Positions 1-8,409 of a DNA stretch of 64,000 bases are shown here, one piece after another. The notes beneath the pieces are model-generated. The model worked only from the letters and a program-made list of their open reading frames with translations, ran no database searches and was not told where the DNA came from. How positions within the stretch are numbered: position 1 is the first letter of the stretch; every line of letters begins with the position of its first letter. Origin of the DNA: Thiohalocapsa sp. (lineage in GTDB: Bacteria > Pseudomonadota > Gammaproteobacteria > Chromatiales > Chromatiaceae); the NCBI RefSeq assembly GCF_022340605.1, contig NZ_JAJDNQ010000142.1:1-64000 (forward strand). Reading direction: 5' to 3'. The translations under genes were made by a program, and so were the position numbers.

Positions 1-1631
1 TCCAGATAGTAGCGCAACAAGGCCGCCGTTGACGCATCGTGCTCGGCGGTCACTTCACCGTCCTCGATCTCGCCCAGGATCACCCCGGCGAGCTGCTTGC
101 CGAGCTCCACGCCCCACTGATCGAAGGAGTTGATGCCCCAGATGATGCCCTGGGTGAAGATCTTGTGCTCGTAAAGGGCGATGAGCGCGCCCAGGGTGCG
201 TGGCGTGACCTCTTCCACCAGGATGGTGGTGGTGGGCCGGTTGCCGTCGAACTGCCGCTGCGGGGCGAGCCGCTCGGCCTCCGCGGGTTCCACGCCGGCA
301 TCCAGCATGGCCTCTCGCGCCTCCTCGAGCGTGCGCCCGCGCATCAGCGCCTCGGTCTGCGCGAAGCAGTTGGCGAGGAGCTTGGCGTGGTGGTCACCCA
401 TCGGATTGTGGCTCTTGATGGGGGCGATGAAGTCCGACGGGATCAGCTCCGTGCCCTGGTGGATGAGCTGGTAGAAGGCGTGCTGACCGTCGGTGCCCGG
501 CTCGCCCCAGACCACGGGCCCGGTGCTGTAGGTCACGCGCGTACCGTCGCGGGTCATGTGCTTGCCGTTGCTCTCCATGTCGCCCTGCTGGAAGTAGGCC
601 GCGAAGTATTCCAGGTACTGGTCGTAGGGCAGGATGGCGAGGGTCTTGGCAGCGGCGAAGTTAATGTACCAGACGCCGAGCAGGCCCAGGATGACCGGCA
701 GGTTCTGTTCCAGCGGCGCGGTGCGGAAGTGCTCGTCCATCGCGTGGGCACCGTCGAGGAGCTCCTCGAAGCGCTCGAAGCCCAGCGCCAGCGCAATGGG
801 CAGGCCGATGGCGGACCACAGGGAGTAGCGCCCGCCGACCCAATCCCAGAAGCCAAACATGTTCTCGGTGTCGATACCGAACTCGGCGACCTTCTCGGCG
901 TTCGTCGACACAGCGACGAAGTGGTTGCGCACGGCGGCGTCCGAGCCCAGGCCCTCTACCAGCCAACGCCGGGCGCTCTGCGCGTTGGTCATGGTCTCCT
1001 GCGTAGTGAAGGTCTTGGAGGCGACGATGAAGAGCGTCGTCGCCGGGTCGAGCGCTTTCAGCGTCTCGGCAAGGTGGGTGCCATCCACATTGGAGACGAA
1101 GTGCGGCCGCGGTGCCTCGGACTGATACGGCGTCAGCGCCGTGGTCACCATCTTCGGACCCAGATTGGAGCCGCCGATGCCGATGTTCACGACATCGCGG
1201 ATGGGCCGGCCGGTGAAGCCCTGCCAATCGCCGGAGCGCACGCGATTGCAGAACACGCGCATCTGCTCGAGCACCGCGTTCACGTCCGGCATCACGTCGC
1301 GACCGTCCACCACAACGGGCCGGTCGGATCGGTTGCGCAGCGCCACGTGCAGGACGGCGCGGTCTTCGGTGTTGTTGATGTGCTCGCCGCTGAACATGCG
1401 CGCGCGCCAACCCTCGACGTCAGCGGCACGGGCGAGGTCGAACAGCAGGCTCAGTGTCTCGTCGGTGACGATGTGCTTGGCATAGTCCAGGTGCAGCCCG
1501 GCGACGTCGGCGCTCATGCGCGCGGCGCGCTCGGGATCGGCGGCGAACAGCTCGAGCATGTGCACCCGCGCCATCTGCTCCCAATGGCTTGCCAGTGCCT
1601 GCCACGCCGGGGTCGAATCGATGAGCGCCAT
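1..1631 (-). CDS. pgi: Glucose-6-phosphate isomerase, last few codons cut off by the window edge
   Basis: Cytosolic enzyme interconverting glucose 6-phosphate and fructose 6-phosphate in glycolysis and gluconeogenesis. Translating the minus strand from the ATG at 1631 ([13 protein letters not shown]) gives about 543 residues with GIGGSNLGP near residue 151, the first family signature [12 protein letters not shown] near 261, and the second signature [11 protein letters not shown] near the C-terminus. The usual length is about 550, so only a handful of codons lie beyond the left edge. It is separated from the upstream rubrerythrin gene by a terminator hairpin, so it probably has its own promoter. 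A long open frame on the opposite strand is only its shadow. Confidence 0.96.
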   Translation of the reverse strand, partial: MALIDSTPAWQALASHWEQMARVHMLELFAADPERAARMSADVAGLHLDYAKHIVTDETLSLLFDLARAADVEGWRARMFSGEHINNTEDRAVLHVALRNRSDRPVVVDGRDVMPDVNAVLEQMRVFCNRVRSGDWQGFTGRPIRDVVNIGIGGSNLGPKMVTTALTPYQSEAPRPHFVSNVDGTHLAETLKALDPATTLFIVASKTFTTQETMTNAQSARRWLVEGLGSDAAVRNHFVAVSTNAEKVAEFGIDTENMFGFWDWVGGRYSLWSAIGLPIALALGFERFEELLDGAHAMDEHFRTAPLEQNLPVILGLLGVWYINFAAAKTLAILPYDQYLEYFAAYFQQGDMESNGKHMTRDGTRVTYSTGPVVWGEPGTDGQHAFYQLIHQGTELIPSDFIAPIKSHNPMGDHHAKLLANCFAQTEALMRGRTLEEAREAMLDAGVEPAEAERLAPQRQFDGNRPTTTILVEEVTPRTLGALIALYEHKIFTQGIIWGINSFDQWGVELGKQLAGVILGEIEDGEVTAEHDASTAALLRYYL

Positions 1632-1679
1632 GGTGCGGTCTCCCGAAGGTAATGCGTTGCGGGAAGAGAGCGACGCACG

Positions 1680-1703
1680 AAAAAGGGGCGCCAGGCGCCC
1701 CTT
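1680..1703 (-). terminator. Rho-independent terminator after the rubrerythrin gene
   Basis: Perfect 9-bp stem (AAGGGGCGC / GCGCCCCTT, loop CAG) followed on the minus strand by five T residues. It sits about 100 bp downstream of the rubrerythrin stop and 49 bp before the pgi start, so it should separate the two transcripts. Confidence 0.85.
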
Positions 1704-1805
1704 AATCGCGTCCGCCGGCATTTCAGCAGGCGGTATAGCACAGCCGCGGTGCTCGGCTCCATCCGATCGGCGGCATCCGAAGCGATTGGAGCCGCACGGG
1801 CCGAC

Positions 1806-2225
1806 TTACACGTCGAGGTTGTCGAACGCCTTCTGGAACCGGTTGGCGTGCGAGCGCTCAGCCTTGGCAAGGGTCTCGAACCAGTCGGCGATCTCGTCGA
1901 AGCCCTCGTCGCGGGCCGCCTTGGCCATGCCCGGGTACATGTCGGTGTACTCGTGGGTCTCGCCGGCGATGGCCGACTTCAGGTTGTCGCCGGTGCCGCC
2001 GATGGGCAGGCCGGTAGCCGGGTCGCCGACGGCCTCGAGGTATTCCAAGTGGCCGTGCGCATGACCGGTCTCGCCTTCTGCGGTGGAGCGGAACACGGCG
2101 GCGACGTCGTTGTAACCCTCGACGTCGGCCTTCTGAGCAAAGTACAGATATCGGCGATTGGCCTGAGATTCGCCGGCGAAGGCGTCTTTCAGATTCTGCT
2201 CGGTCTTACTGCCTTTGAGCTCCAT
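1806..2225 (-). CDS. Rubrerythrin-family di-iron protein, ferritin-like domain only
   Basis: Rubrerythrins are cytoplasmic non-haem di-iron proteins that reduce hydrogen peroxide in anaerobes and microaerophiles. The 139-residue product starts [10 protein letters not shown]. It has the expected iron-ligand pattern: E19 in AGES, E50/E52 and H55 in EGETGH, E89 in AGETHEY, and E123 and H126 in ERSHANRF. It has no C-terminal rubredoxin Cys-x2-Cys domain, so the electron donor must be a separate protein. An in-frame extension upstream reads a low-complexity tandem repeat and is not believable, so the ATG at 2225 is preferred. A terminator follows. A role in oxidative-stress defence is inferred from the family. 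Confidence 0.9.
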   Translation of the reverse strand: MELKGSKTEQNLKDAFAGESQANRRYLYFAQKADVEGYNDVAAVFRSTAEGETGHAHGHLEYLEAVGDPATGLPIGGTGDNLKSAIAGETHEYTDMYPGMAKAARDEGFDEIADWFETLAKAERSHANRFQKAFDNLDV

Positions 2226-2876
2226 GGTGCAGGTCCTCGTGGGTTGGTTGCTGCGGGTGTTGCTTGCTGGAGGGTGCTTGTTGGACAGATGCTTGTTGGG
2301 CGGGTACTTGCTGGGCTTCGGGCTCGGGATGGCGGTCTGACGTGCCTCGCGGCAATCCCTGCCCGGCACTGCTGAGCGGTCGCCCAGGCACTGCCGGAAA
2401 GCCCCAGGCTAAAAAGCACATTACCCCCCGCTAAGTGGGGCAGCAATTGATTGTTCCAATGAGGCCGATAGCGGGACTTGATCCACCGTCGGGCGCAGAT
2501 CGCCTGCCCGCCGAGCCGGCGCTCTGCGGCTGCACGTCCGAAGCGGCGCTCCGGAGCAACCGCCACAACAGATCCAAGCCGATTCAGCGTCATAAATCGG
2601 CGTCTTCCCGGTTGTGCCCCGAGCGCGATACGTGTACGGTCCAGGTCGTGTCGGCTGCGAAGCCAAGTGTGCGGGCGCGGGGCCGGGGGGCCTGCCCGCG
2701 TGCTCCGCAGCACGCGCGGATCGCCAGCGCGGCGCGCCTAACCGCGCCTGACAACAGTTGCGCGATCGGTGCTGAGATGCTTGTCACGGATTCGTCATCA
2801 TCGGTTGCCGCGCCTTCAAACAACTGCTAGAAACCTCAAGGTTAAAGCAAAGCAAGTCGGCAGTGACGCAAGATCA
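2226..2876. other. Gene-free intergenic region of about 650 bp
   Basis: It lies between the divergent rubrerythrin and cpdA genes, so it should hold both promoters, but I cannot place a convincing -35/-10 pair. Bases about 2240-2330 carry an imperfect tandem repeat around the motif GCTTGTTGG. A perfect 8-bp stem (CGCGTGCT / AGCACGCG, loop CCGC) lies at 2697-2716 with no T-tract. Open frames here look like translated noise. Confidence 0.6.
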
Positions 2877-3731
2877 ATGGCCGAGACCGACGCACCGAAC
2901 GCCTGGGACGACAGCAGCAGCCAGGATCTCCGCACCACCGCCGCGCCTTTTCGCCTGCTGCAACTGACGGATCTGCATCTGTTCGGTGTCTCGGAGCGGC
3001 GCCTGCTGGGCCAGGACACGCAGCGTACCCTGGAGTCCGTTCTGGCACTGGCGCAAGCCAGACATTGGCCACCGGACGCCATCGTTCTCAGCGGCGACCT
3101 GGTGCACGACACCGAGCCCGCGGCATATCGGTTCCTGCGCGAGCGCTTCAGCGGTCTCGGCGTGCCCTATCACTGCATCCCGGGCAACCATGACCGCCTC
3201 GACCTCCTGGTGGGACACCTGGATGCGAGTGCCGTGTCGGGCCTGCGCGTCGTGGCCGCCGACGCCTGGGACCTGCTGTTGCTGGACTCCACCATCCCGA
3301 ACGAGGCAGGCGGCCACCTGAGCGATAGCGTGCTCGCCGGCCTGGCAGCGCATCGCCGCGCGGCTGGCGAGCGGCCGACGCTGGTGTTCCTGCACCATCA
3401 CCTGCAACCGCTGGGCAGCCGCTGGATCGACACCATGCAGGTGGACAACGGCGCTGCCGCCCTGGCCGAGCTGGCGCAGAACCCGCGCATCCGCGCCGTG
3501 ATCTGCGGCCATGTGCACCAGGATGCCGAGCAACATGCGCGGGGTCTGCGGCTACTGGCAACACCATCGACCTGCGTGCAGTTTCTGCCCGGCAGTGACG
3601 ACTTCGCGCTGGACTCACGCACGCCGGGCTACCGCTGGCTGGAGTTGTACCCTGACGGGCATCTGGAGACGGGCATCGTGCGTACCGACGCCTACCCGGA
3701 GCCCCTCACCCTCGTCACCGGCGGCTACTGA
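2877..3731 (+). CDS. cpdA: 3',5'-cyclic-AMP phosphodiesterase CpdA, calcineurin-like metallophosphoesterase
   Basis: Hydrolyses cyclic AMP to AMP in the cytoplasm and so tunes CRP-type signalling. The 284-residue product carries the metallophosphoesterase motif series: TDLHLF (D32, H34), SGDLVHD, PGNHD, LHHHLQP and CGHVHQD, which supply the two-metal site. The frame is open further upstream, but the ATG at 2877 (MAETDAPNAW) gives the expected family length. The gene stands alone, with rubrerythrin divergent and sfsA convergent. A relative acting on another phosphodiester cannot be excluded. Confidence 0.88.
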   Translation: MAETDAPNAWDDSSSQDLRTTAAPFRLLQLTDLHLFGVSERRLLGQDTQRTLESVLALAQARHWPPDAIVLSGDLVHDTEPAAYRFLRERFSGLGVPYHCIPGNHDRLDLLVGHLDASAVSGLRVVAADAWDLLLLDSTIPNEAGGHLSDSVLAGLAAHRRAAGERPTLVFLHHHLQPLGSRWIDTMQVDNGAAALAELAQNPRIRAVICGHVHQDAEQHARGLRLLATPSTCVQFLPGSDDFALDSRTPGYRWLELYPDGHLETGIVRTDAYPEPLTLVTGGY

Positions 3732-3836
3732 GGCCGGCCGAGTCAAGTCCCCGCCCCAGCCGGATGCCGCGGAATAAGGAAATGCGCTGCGAGACTGTCA
3801 AAGTCTTGCTCGCAACCCCGAAAACGAACGGATCGC

Positions 3837-3920
3837 AGGTCGTGCTAGCGATAGCGTAACCAGACAATCAACGGCTTGCGAACACCCAGCGTCGGGTTAC
3901 GCTGCGCTAACCCGACCTAC
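3837..3920. repeat. Dispersed double-hairpin repeat, family A, copy 1
   Basis: Two hairpin halves in inverted orientation. The left half (3837-3866) is a degenerate GGTTAGCG-type palindrome. The right half (3891-3920) reads GTCGGGTTACGC then GCTAACCCGACCTAC. The spacer begins ACAATCAACGGCTT. Copies of the same element recur near 12.19, 13.51 and 43.76 kb. It lies between the converging cpdA and sfsA genes. Confidence 0.85.
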
Positions 3921-3965
3921 ACCACATAGTTTCACAGTTTCTTCGCCCATCCACCCCCCGAACAC

Positions 3966-4012
3966 ATCGAAATCGGGATCGGGATCAGATTCGCAATCGA
4001 TTTCGATCGAGA
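3966..4012. repeat. Degenerate hexanucleotide repeat (ATCGGG/ATCGAA type)
   Basis: A run of near-copies of a six-base unit around ATCGRR, ending with its approximate complement, between cpdA and sfsA. No coding sense is apparent. The gap from 3732 to 4064 otherwise holds only the family A repeat. Confidence 0.6.
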
Positions 4013-4064
4013 CCCCGGTGCACGCGATGCAGCCGTACCGGAACCCGTGCCCGCGTCAGCGACC

Positions 4065-4811
4065 TCAGGGCCGCGTCAGGTCCATCGCGGCGGCGGCACC
4101 GGTGACAATGCCGTCCACCTGATGCAGCATCCGTACGGCGAGCAATTCCACCCCCGCCGCCGCGGCTCGCAACAGCGCCTCGCCGTAGCGCGGATCGATG
4201 TCCCAGGCCGGCGCAAAGCGCTCGCCCTCCGGGCGATTCAGCGCAAAAAGCATGACCCCGCGCCGCCCGGACTCGACCGCCCGCGTCAGCAGTTCCAGGT
4301 GCTTGCGCCCCCGCTCGCTTTGCGCATCGGGAAAACGCAGGCAGCCGCCGTCCAGCAAGGTGACGTTTTTCACCTCCACCAGCGCGGGAGCGCGCGGCGG
4401 GCTGAGGGTGCTCTCGTCGAGGCCGATGTCGATGCGCCCGGAATGGCCGCCCGCGACGGCGAAGGGCACCTCCCGGCGCAGGCTGCCATAACCCGCCAGC
4501 GCCGGGATGCGCCCGGCGGCGATGCCCTCCGCCATCACCTGGTTCGGGCGCAGGGTATTGACCCCGATCCAGCCGCCGCCCATGTCCACCCGCTCCAGCG
4601 TCCAGGCGAGCTTACGGCGGGGATTGTCCGCCCGGGTGAGCTGCACCGGCGCGCCCGGCCTCCAGCAGGTCATCAGGGTGCCAGTGTTCGGCACATGCGC
4701 GGTGACGCGCTCGCCGCCGGCGAGCGCGACCTCGGCGACGAAGCGGTTCGGCCGCGCCAGGATGCGACCGTCGTGGAGCCCCGGCAGACGCAGTGGCGCG
4801 GCCCCGGTCAG
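4065..4811 (-). CDS. sfsA: SfsA family protein (sugar fermentation stimulation protein A), possible CTG start
   Basis: SfsA proteins are nucleic-acid-binding, nuclease-like proteins first linked to maltose metabolism; the cellular role is unclear. The product has the family blocks RPNRFVAEV, PNTGTL, a VNTLRPNQ segment and a PD-(D/E)xK-like core ending in LVEVKNVTLLDGGC, then FPDAQSERGRKHL. The start is unusual. No ATG, GTG or TTG exists in frame between the upstream acylphosphatase stop and the first conserved residues. A CTG at 4811 overlaps that stop as CTGA and gives 248 residues, close to the family norm. The nearest canonical start is a GTG at 4904, which would overlap the upstream gene by 97 bp. 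Confidence 0.85.
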   Translation of the reverse strand: MTGAAPLRLPGLHDGRILARPNRFVAEVALAGGERVTAHVPNTGTLMTCWRPGAPVQLTRADNPRRKLAWTLERVDMGGGWIGVNTLRPNQVMAEGIAAGRIPALAGYGSLRREVPFAVAGGHSGRIDIGLDESTLSPPRAPALVEVKNVTLLDGGCLRFPDAQSERGRKHLELLTRAVESGRRGVMLFALNRPEGERFAPAWDIDPRYGEALLRAAAAGVELLAVRMLHQVDGIVTGAAAAMDLTRP

Positions 4812-5104
4812 CCGACGACGGTGAAGCCGGCCACCGCCTGCTGCTCCACCGCCTCGCAGGCGACGCCGGTGACCTGCGCCAGCGGCGGACCGCGCCGCAG
4901 CCACTCCCGGAGACTGTTGACAGCCTCGAGGTCGCCGCAGGCGAGCACCTCCACGCGCCCGTCCGGCAGGTTCCGCGCGTGACCGGCGATGCCCAGCCGC
5001 AACGCCTCCTCCCGCGCCGAAGCGCGGAAGAACACCCCCTGTACCTGGCCCGCCACGGTACAGCGTACACAGACTTGATTGTTGTTCTTTACCGACTCGG
5101 TCAT
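4808..5104 (-). CDS. acyP: Acylphosphatase
   Basis: Small cytosolic enzyme that hydrolyses acyl phosphates such as acetyl phosphate. The 98-residue product starts MTESVKNNNQ after a good GGGGAG ribosome site. It shows the family signature VQGVFFRASAREEA, with the catalytic Arg, and GHARNLPDGRVEV, with the catalytic Asn. Its TGA stop overlaps the proposed CTG start of sfsA, so the two are probably translationally coupled. Confidence 0.93.
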   Translation of the reverse strand: MTESVKNNNQVCVRCTVAGQVQGVFFRASAREEALRLGIAGHARNLPDGRVEVLACGDLEAVNSLREWLRRGPPLAQVTGVACEAVEQQAVAGFTVVG

Positions 5105-5162
5105 GGGTTGCTCCCCTGAATGCCGCGGCCCCGGCACGGGCGGCGGCATTGCGATGGTCCGC

Positions 5163-5780
5163 TCAGCGGCCCGATGCTGCGGACTCGGCGCGGGCGGTCT
5201 CCCCGCTGCCGGCGTGCTCATGCTTGTACTTGGTGAAGGTCGTGTCCTTGTAGGCGCCCTCGACGACGTAGCGGCCAAGTAGCATGAACTCATCCACGTC
5301 GCGGGTGGCGCCGGTGTAGCGGGCGACCATGTTGCCGTCGAGGTCGAAAAAGGCAAATACCGGCGTTGCGCGCACGCGCAGGTCCTTCAGCGCGAAGTCC
5401 TTCTGCGGCATGGTCTCGCCCGAGAAGGTGGTCACCTCCACGTCCCCCTCCACGTCCACCGGGAAGATCAGAAAGTGCTGCTTGAAATACGCCTGCACCC
5501 GCGGCTGATTGAGCACCGTGGTCTTCATGCGATGGCAAAAGGGGCAATCGTCCATCTCGAACATCAGCAGGATGCCCTGCTTACCCTCGTCGCGGGCGTT
5601 CGCAAGCTCTTCGCTGAAGTCGTTGAAGGTCTGGTCGAAGAAGTACTGACCGGGATCGCGGGTGGCCACGGCAGCGGCGGCGTCCGCCGCGCAGCATCCG
5701 GCGACCACCAGCAGCAGGACAGTCATCAGGCGGCGAGGCGGCCCCGGCAGGAGACCGGTGCGGGCGCGAGGCATAGTCAT
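5163..5780 (-). CDS. Periplasmic thioredoxin-fold protein, SoxW-like
   Basis: About 205 residues: a short basic N-terminus, a hydrophobic segment ending VVAGCCAADAAA (signal peptide, possibly a lipoprotein), then a thioredoxin fold with the redox motif CPFC in EMDDCPFCHRMKT and the cis-Pro loop RATPVFAFF. The central region resembles thioredoxin-like proteins of sulfur oxidisers (SoxW and relatives), which act as periplasmic reductants. No sox genes are nearby, so the partner is unknown. ATGs at 5780 and 5774 are both possible. It lies divergent from the transporter at 5931. Confidence 0.75.
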   Translation of the reverse strand: MTMPRARTGLLPGPPRRLMTVLLLVVAGCCAADAAAAVATRDPGQYFFDQTFNDFSEELANARDEGKQGILLMFEMDDCPFCHRMKTTVLNQPRVQAYFKQHFLIFPVDVEGDVEVTTFSGETMPQKDFALKDLRVRATPVFAFFDLDGNMVARYTGATRDVDEFMLLGRYVVEGAYKDTTFTKYKHEHAGSGETARAESAASGR

Positions 5781-5930
5781 TGCTGACGTTCTCTGGAATC
5801 CAAACCGCACCGATTGTGCTGTGCCGGCGGCGGCTTTTCAACGTGCCCGCGGGAACGGGTTCCTTGCCACGGCCCCCACGCTCCAGCCATTGGCGTTACA
5901 CTCTGGCGCCCGATACCCACCGCCCGGCGG

Positions 5931-7202
5931 ATGTCCCTGATGATGGATCTTGTTGTGCACGCGGCGCGCGGCGCCCTCGGCATCAGCACCCTCCTGGCCT
6001 GCGCCTGGCTGCTGAGCGAAGACCGCCGCGCCGTCAGCGCGCGGCTTGTGCTGGGCGGGCTCGCGCTGCAATTGGCCCTGGCGCTGCTGCTGCTGAAGCT
6101 GCCCGCGGCGCAGCAGGGGTTCGTGGCAATCAACGGGTTGGTGCTGGCGCTGAACCGCGCCACCGAGGCCGGCACCAGCTTCGTCTTCGGCCACCTGGGC
6201 GGCGGGGCCACGCCGTATGAAGTGGTCCATCCGGAGTACAGCTTCGTGCTCGCCTTCCGGGCGTTGCCGCTGCTGCTCGTCATCAGCGCGCTGTCCGCGC
6301 TGCTGTTCCACTGGCGGGTGCTGCCGGTGGTGGTTCGCGCCTTCGCGTGGCTGCTGAAACGCGGTCTCGGCGTCGGCGGCGCACTAGGTCTGGGCGCGGC
6401 CGCCAACGTCTTCGTCGGCATGGTGGAGGCGCCATTGCTCATCAAGCCCTATCTCGGCGCCATGAGCCGGGGGGCGCTGTTCGCGCTGATGACCACCGGC
6501 ATGGCCACCATCGCCGGCACCGTGATGGTGCTCTACGCAACCCTCATTGGCGCTGCCGTGCCCAATGCGATGGGGCACATCCTCACGGCGTCGCTGGTGA
6601 ACGCGCCGGCGGCGCTGGTGATCGCGGGCATCCTGGTGCCGCAACGGCGCGCCGACGGCGACGACGAGCTGCCGCGGCTGGCGCCGGACCACGCCGGCGC
6701 CATGGACGCCATCACCCGCGGCACGCTGGACGCCATTCCGCTGCTGCTCAATATCATCGCCATGCTCATCGTGATGGTAGCGCTGGTGAGCCTCGGCAAC
6801 GAGCTGCTGGCGCTGCTGCCGGACGTGCAGGGCGCACCGCTCACGCTGGAGCGTCTGTTCGGCTGGGTGTTCGCGCCCGTGGTCTGGCTCATCGGCATCC
6901 CGTGGCAGGAAGCCACAGCGGCCGGCCAACTGATGGGCATCAAGACGGTGCTGAACGAGCTGCTGGCCTACATGCAGCTCGCTCGGCTGCCGGCGGACGC
7001 GCTGAGCGAGCGCAGCCGGCTGATCATGACCTATGCGCTCTGCGGCTTCGCCAACTTCGGCAGCCTTGGCATCATGATCGGCGGGCTCGGGGCGCTGGCA
7101 CCGGTGCGCCGGGCCGAGGTGGCGGCCCTGGGCCTGCGCTCCATCGTCGCCGGCACCCTCGCCACCCTGATGACCGGCGCGCTGGTGGGCGTGGTGCTCT
7201 AG
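5931..7202 (+). CDS. Concentrative nucleoside transporter, NupC/CNT family
   Basis: Inner-membrane, ion-coupled nucleoside uptake protein. About 423 residues with eight or more hydrophobic segments and the CNT hallmarks: LNRATEAGTSFVFG in the first conserved region, NVFVGMVEAPLLIKPYL in the second, TGMATIAGTVM, and a gated C-terminal domain containing CGFANFGSLGIMIGG. Starts at 5931, 5940 and 5943 are all possible; no strong ribosome site settles it. The stop overlaps that of the convergent lytic transglycosylase inside a shared CTAG. Confidence 0.9.
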   Translation: MSLMMDLVVHAARGALGISTLLACAWLLSEDRRAVSARLVLGGLALQLALALLLLKLPAAQQGFVAINGLVLALNRATEAGTSFVFGHLGGGATPYEVVHPEYSFVLAFRALPLLLVISALSALLFHWRVLPVVVRAFAWLLKRGLGVGGALGLGAAANVFVGMVEAPLLIKPYLGAMSRGALFALMTTGMATIAGTVMVLYATLIGAAVPNAMGHILTASLVNAPAALVIAGILVPQRRADGDDELPRLAPDHAGAMDAITRGTLDAIPLLLNIIAMLIVMVALVSLGNELLALLPDVQGAPLTLERLFGWVFAPVVWLIGIPWQEATAAGQLMGIKTVLNELLAYMQLARLPADALSERSRLIMTYALCGFANFGSLGIMIGGLGALAPVRRAEVAALGLRSIVAGTLATLMTGALVGVVL

Positions 7203-8155
7203 TCCGCCTTGATGCCGCCGGGGCGCTCCAGCACGAACATCGGCTTGCTCTCCGGGCCGGCATCGAGGGCGGACGGGTCCAGCGCCCGATCAGTGAGGGA
7301 GGGCCGGATCTTCAGTGACAGTGTCGACAGGTCAACGCGGCGCATGCGCCTGGCCTGCTCGCGCGGGGTCAGTGGCCGCCGCCTGCCGAAGCCAGCGCCC
7401 GCGCCACCACCGGCGCTGGCCATGGCGGGTGTCAGCGTGATCCCGGTGACGGCCCGCGCCTCGGCGGAGTAGGTGGCGATGCCCTTGCTGCGCAGGTAGT
7501 TGCTCAGCACGGCGTGGGTGTAGCGCTGGGTCTCGGGGTAGCTCACGAACCCGCCTTGACGCTTGAGGGCGCCCTCGCCGGCGTTGTACGCCATCACCGC
7601 CTTGCCGATGCCGTAGCGGGAGACGAGCTTCTTGAGATGCCGGGTGCCGACACGCACGTTCGTCTCCGCATCGAACAGCGCCGCCGCCGGGCGGACACCA
7701 TAGCTGGCGGCGGTCTCCGGCATCACCTGCATCACGCCGATGGCGCCCGCGGGTGACACGGCGTGGGCGTTGTAGGCAGACTCGGCACGCACCAGGGCGT
7801 GCACCAGGTCGCGCTCCAGTCCGTAGCGCGTGGCATAGCGGTCGATGAGGCTTCTGACGGTGGCACGGCTGGGGCACGGCGTGTCGGGCGGGCGCGGCAG
7901 CGCCTGGCGCACGGGCGCGGTCTCGTCGACCGATGCCGCCGGTGGGGCAGCGTCATTGCCGGCAGAGGCGACAACGGGCGCCGGCAGCAGCGCCGCCATC
8001 AGCAGTGCCGGGACCAACAGCAAGGCCGGCGCCACGGCGGCGGCGCCACGGCCGCGCGGGCCGGGACGGCTACACATCCGCGGTGGCCGGGCCACGGGAC
8101 GCGCGCAAGCCATGGCAAATCTGCAAGAAGCGATGGAAGAGCGTTGCTGATGCAT
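7199..8155 (-). CDS. Lytic transglycosylase, SLT (MltE/Slt-like) domain
   Basis: Periplasmic enzyme cleaving peptidoglycan between MurNAc and GlcNAc. The 318-residue product has a long basic N-terminal region, then a hydrophobic signal segment (PALLLVPALLMAALLPAP). The catalytic domain holds the active-site Glu in RAESAYNAHAVSPAG, the GVMQVMPETAASYGV block and AYNAGEGALKRQGG. A Gly/Ala-rich and basic C-terminal tail follows. The start is uncertain: ATG at 8155 or an internal ATG near 8112. Convergent with the nucleoside transporter, with shared stop bases. Confidence 0.9.
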   Translation of the reverse strand: MHQQRSSIASCRFAMACARPVARPPRMCSRPGPRGRGAAAVAPALLLVPALLMAALLPAPVVASAGNDAAPPAASVDETAPVRQALPRPPDTPCPSRATVRSLIDRYATRYGLERDLVHALVRAESAYNAHAVSPAGAIGVMQVMPETAASYGVRPAAALFDAETNVRVGTRHLKKLVSRYGIGKAVMAYNAGEGALKRQGGFVSYPETQRYTHAVLSNYLRSKGIATYSAEARAVTGITLTPAMASAGGGAGAGFGRRRPLTPREQARRMRRVDLSTLSLKIRPSLTDRALDPSALDAGPESKPMFVLERPGGIKAD

Positions 8156-8409
8156 GATGCGGTTGGCCTCCGGCCGTGGCGCGCGGGCGGGGATTTTCCC
8201 GGGCGGTGGATGAGGCGGGACAAACGGCGCTGGCCCGGATCGGTAATGATAGACGCTCAGAATCAGAGAACCAAAACCTTTCAATTGCTTGCGGCGCAAA
8301 TTGTAACCTCTTTGCACAGTTGCAATTGCGCGGACGCAGCGCCGACAATGAGCGCCGGTCGGCTTGCCGCCGCCATTCCCCGTCGCCGCGTTGGAGCCCC
8401 ACCGGTCAC

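Noticed and set aside
39-1652. 537-codon plus-strand frame
   Set aside because: Exact antisense of pgi, which has all family signatures; the frame lacks any domain.
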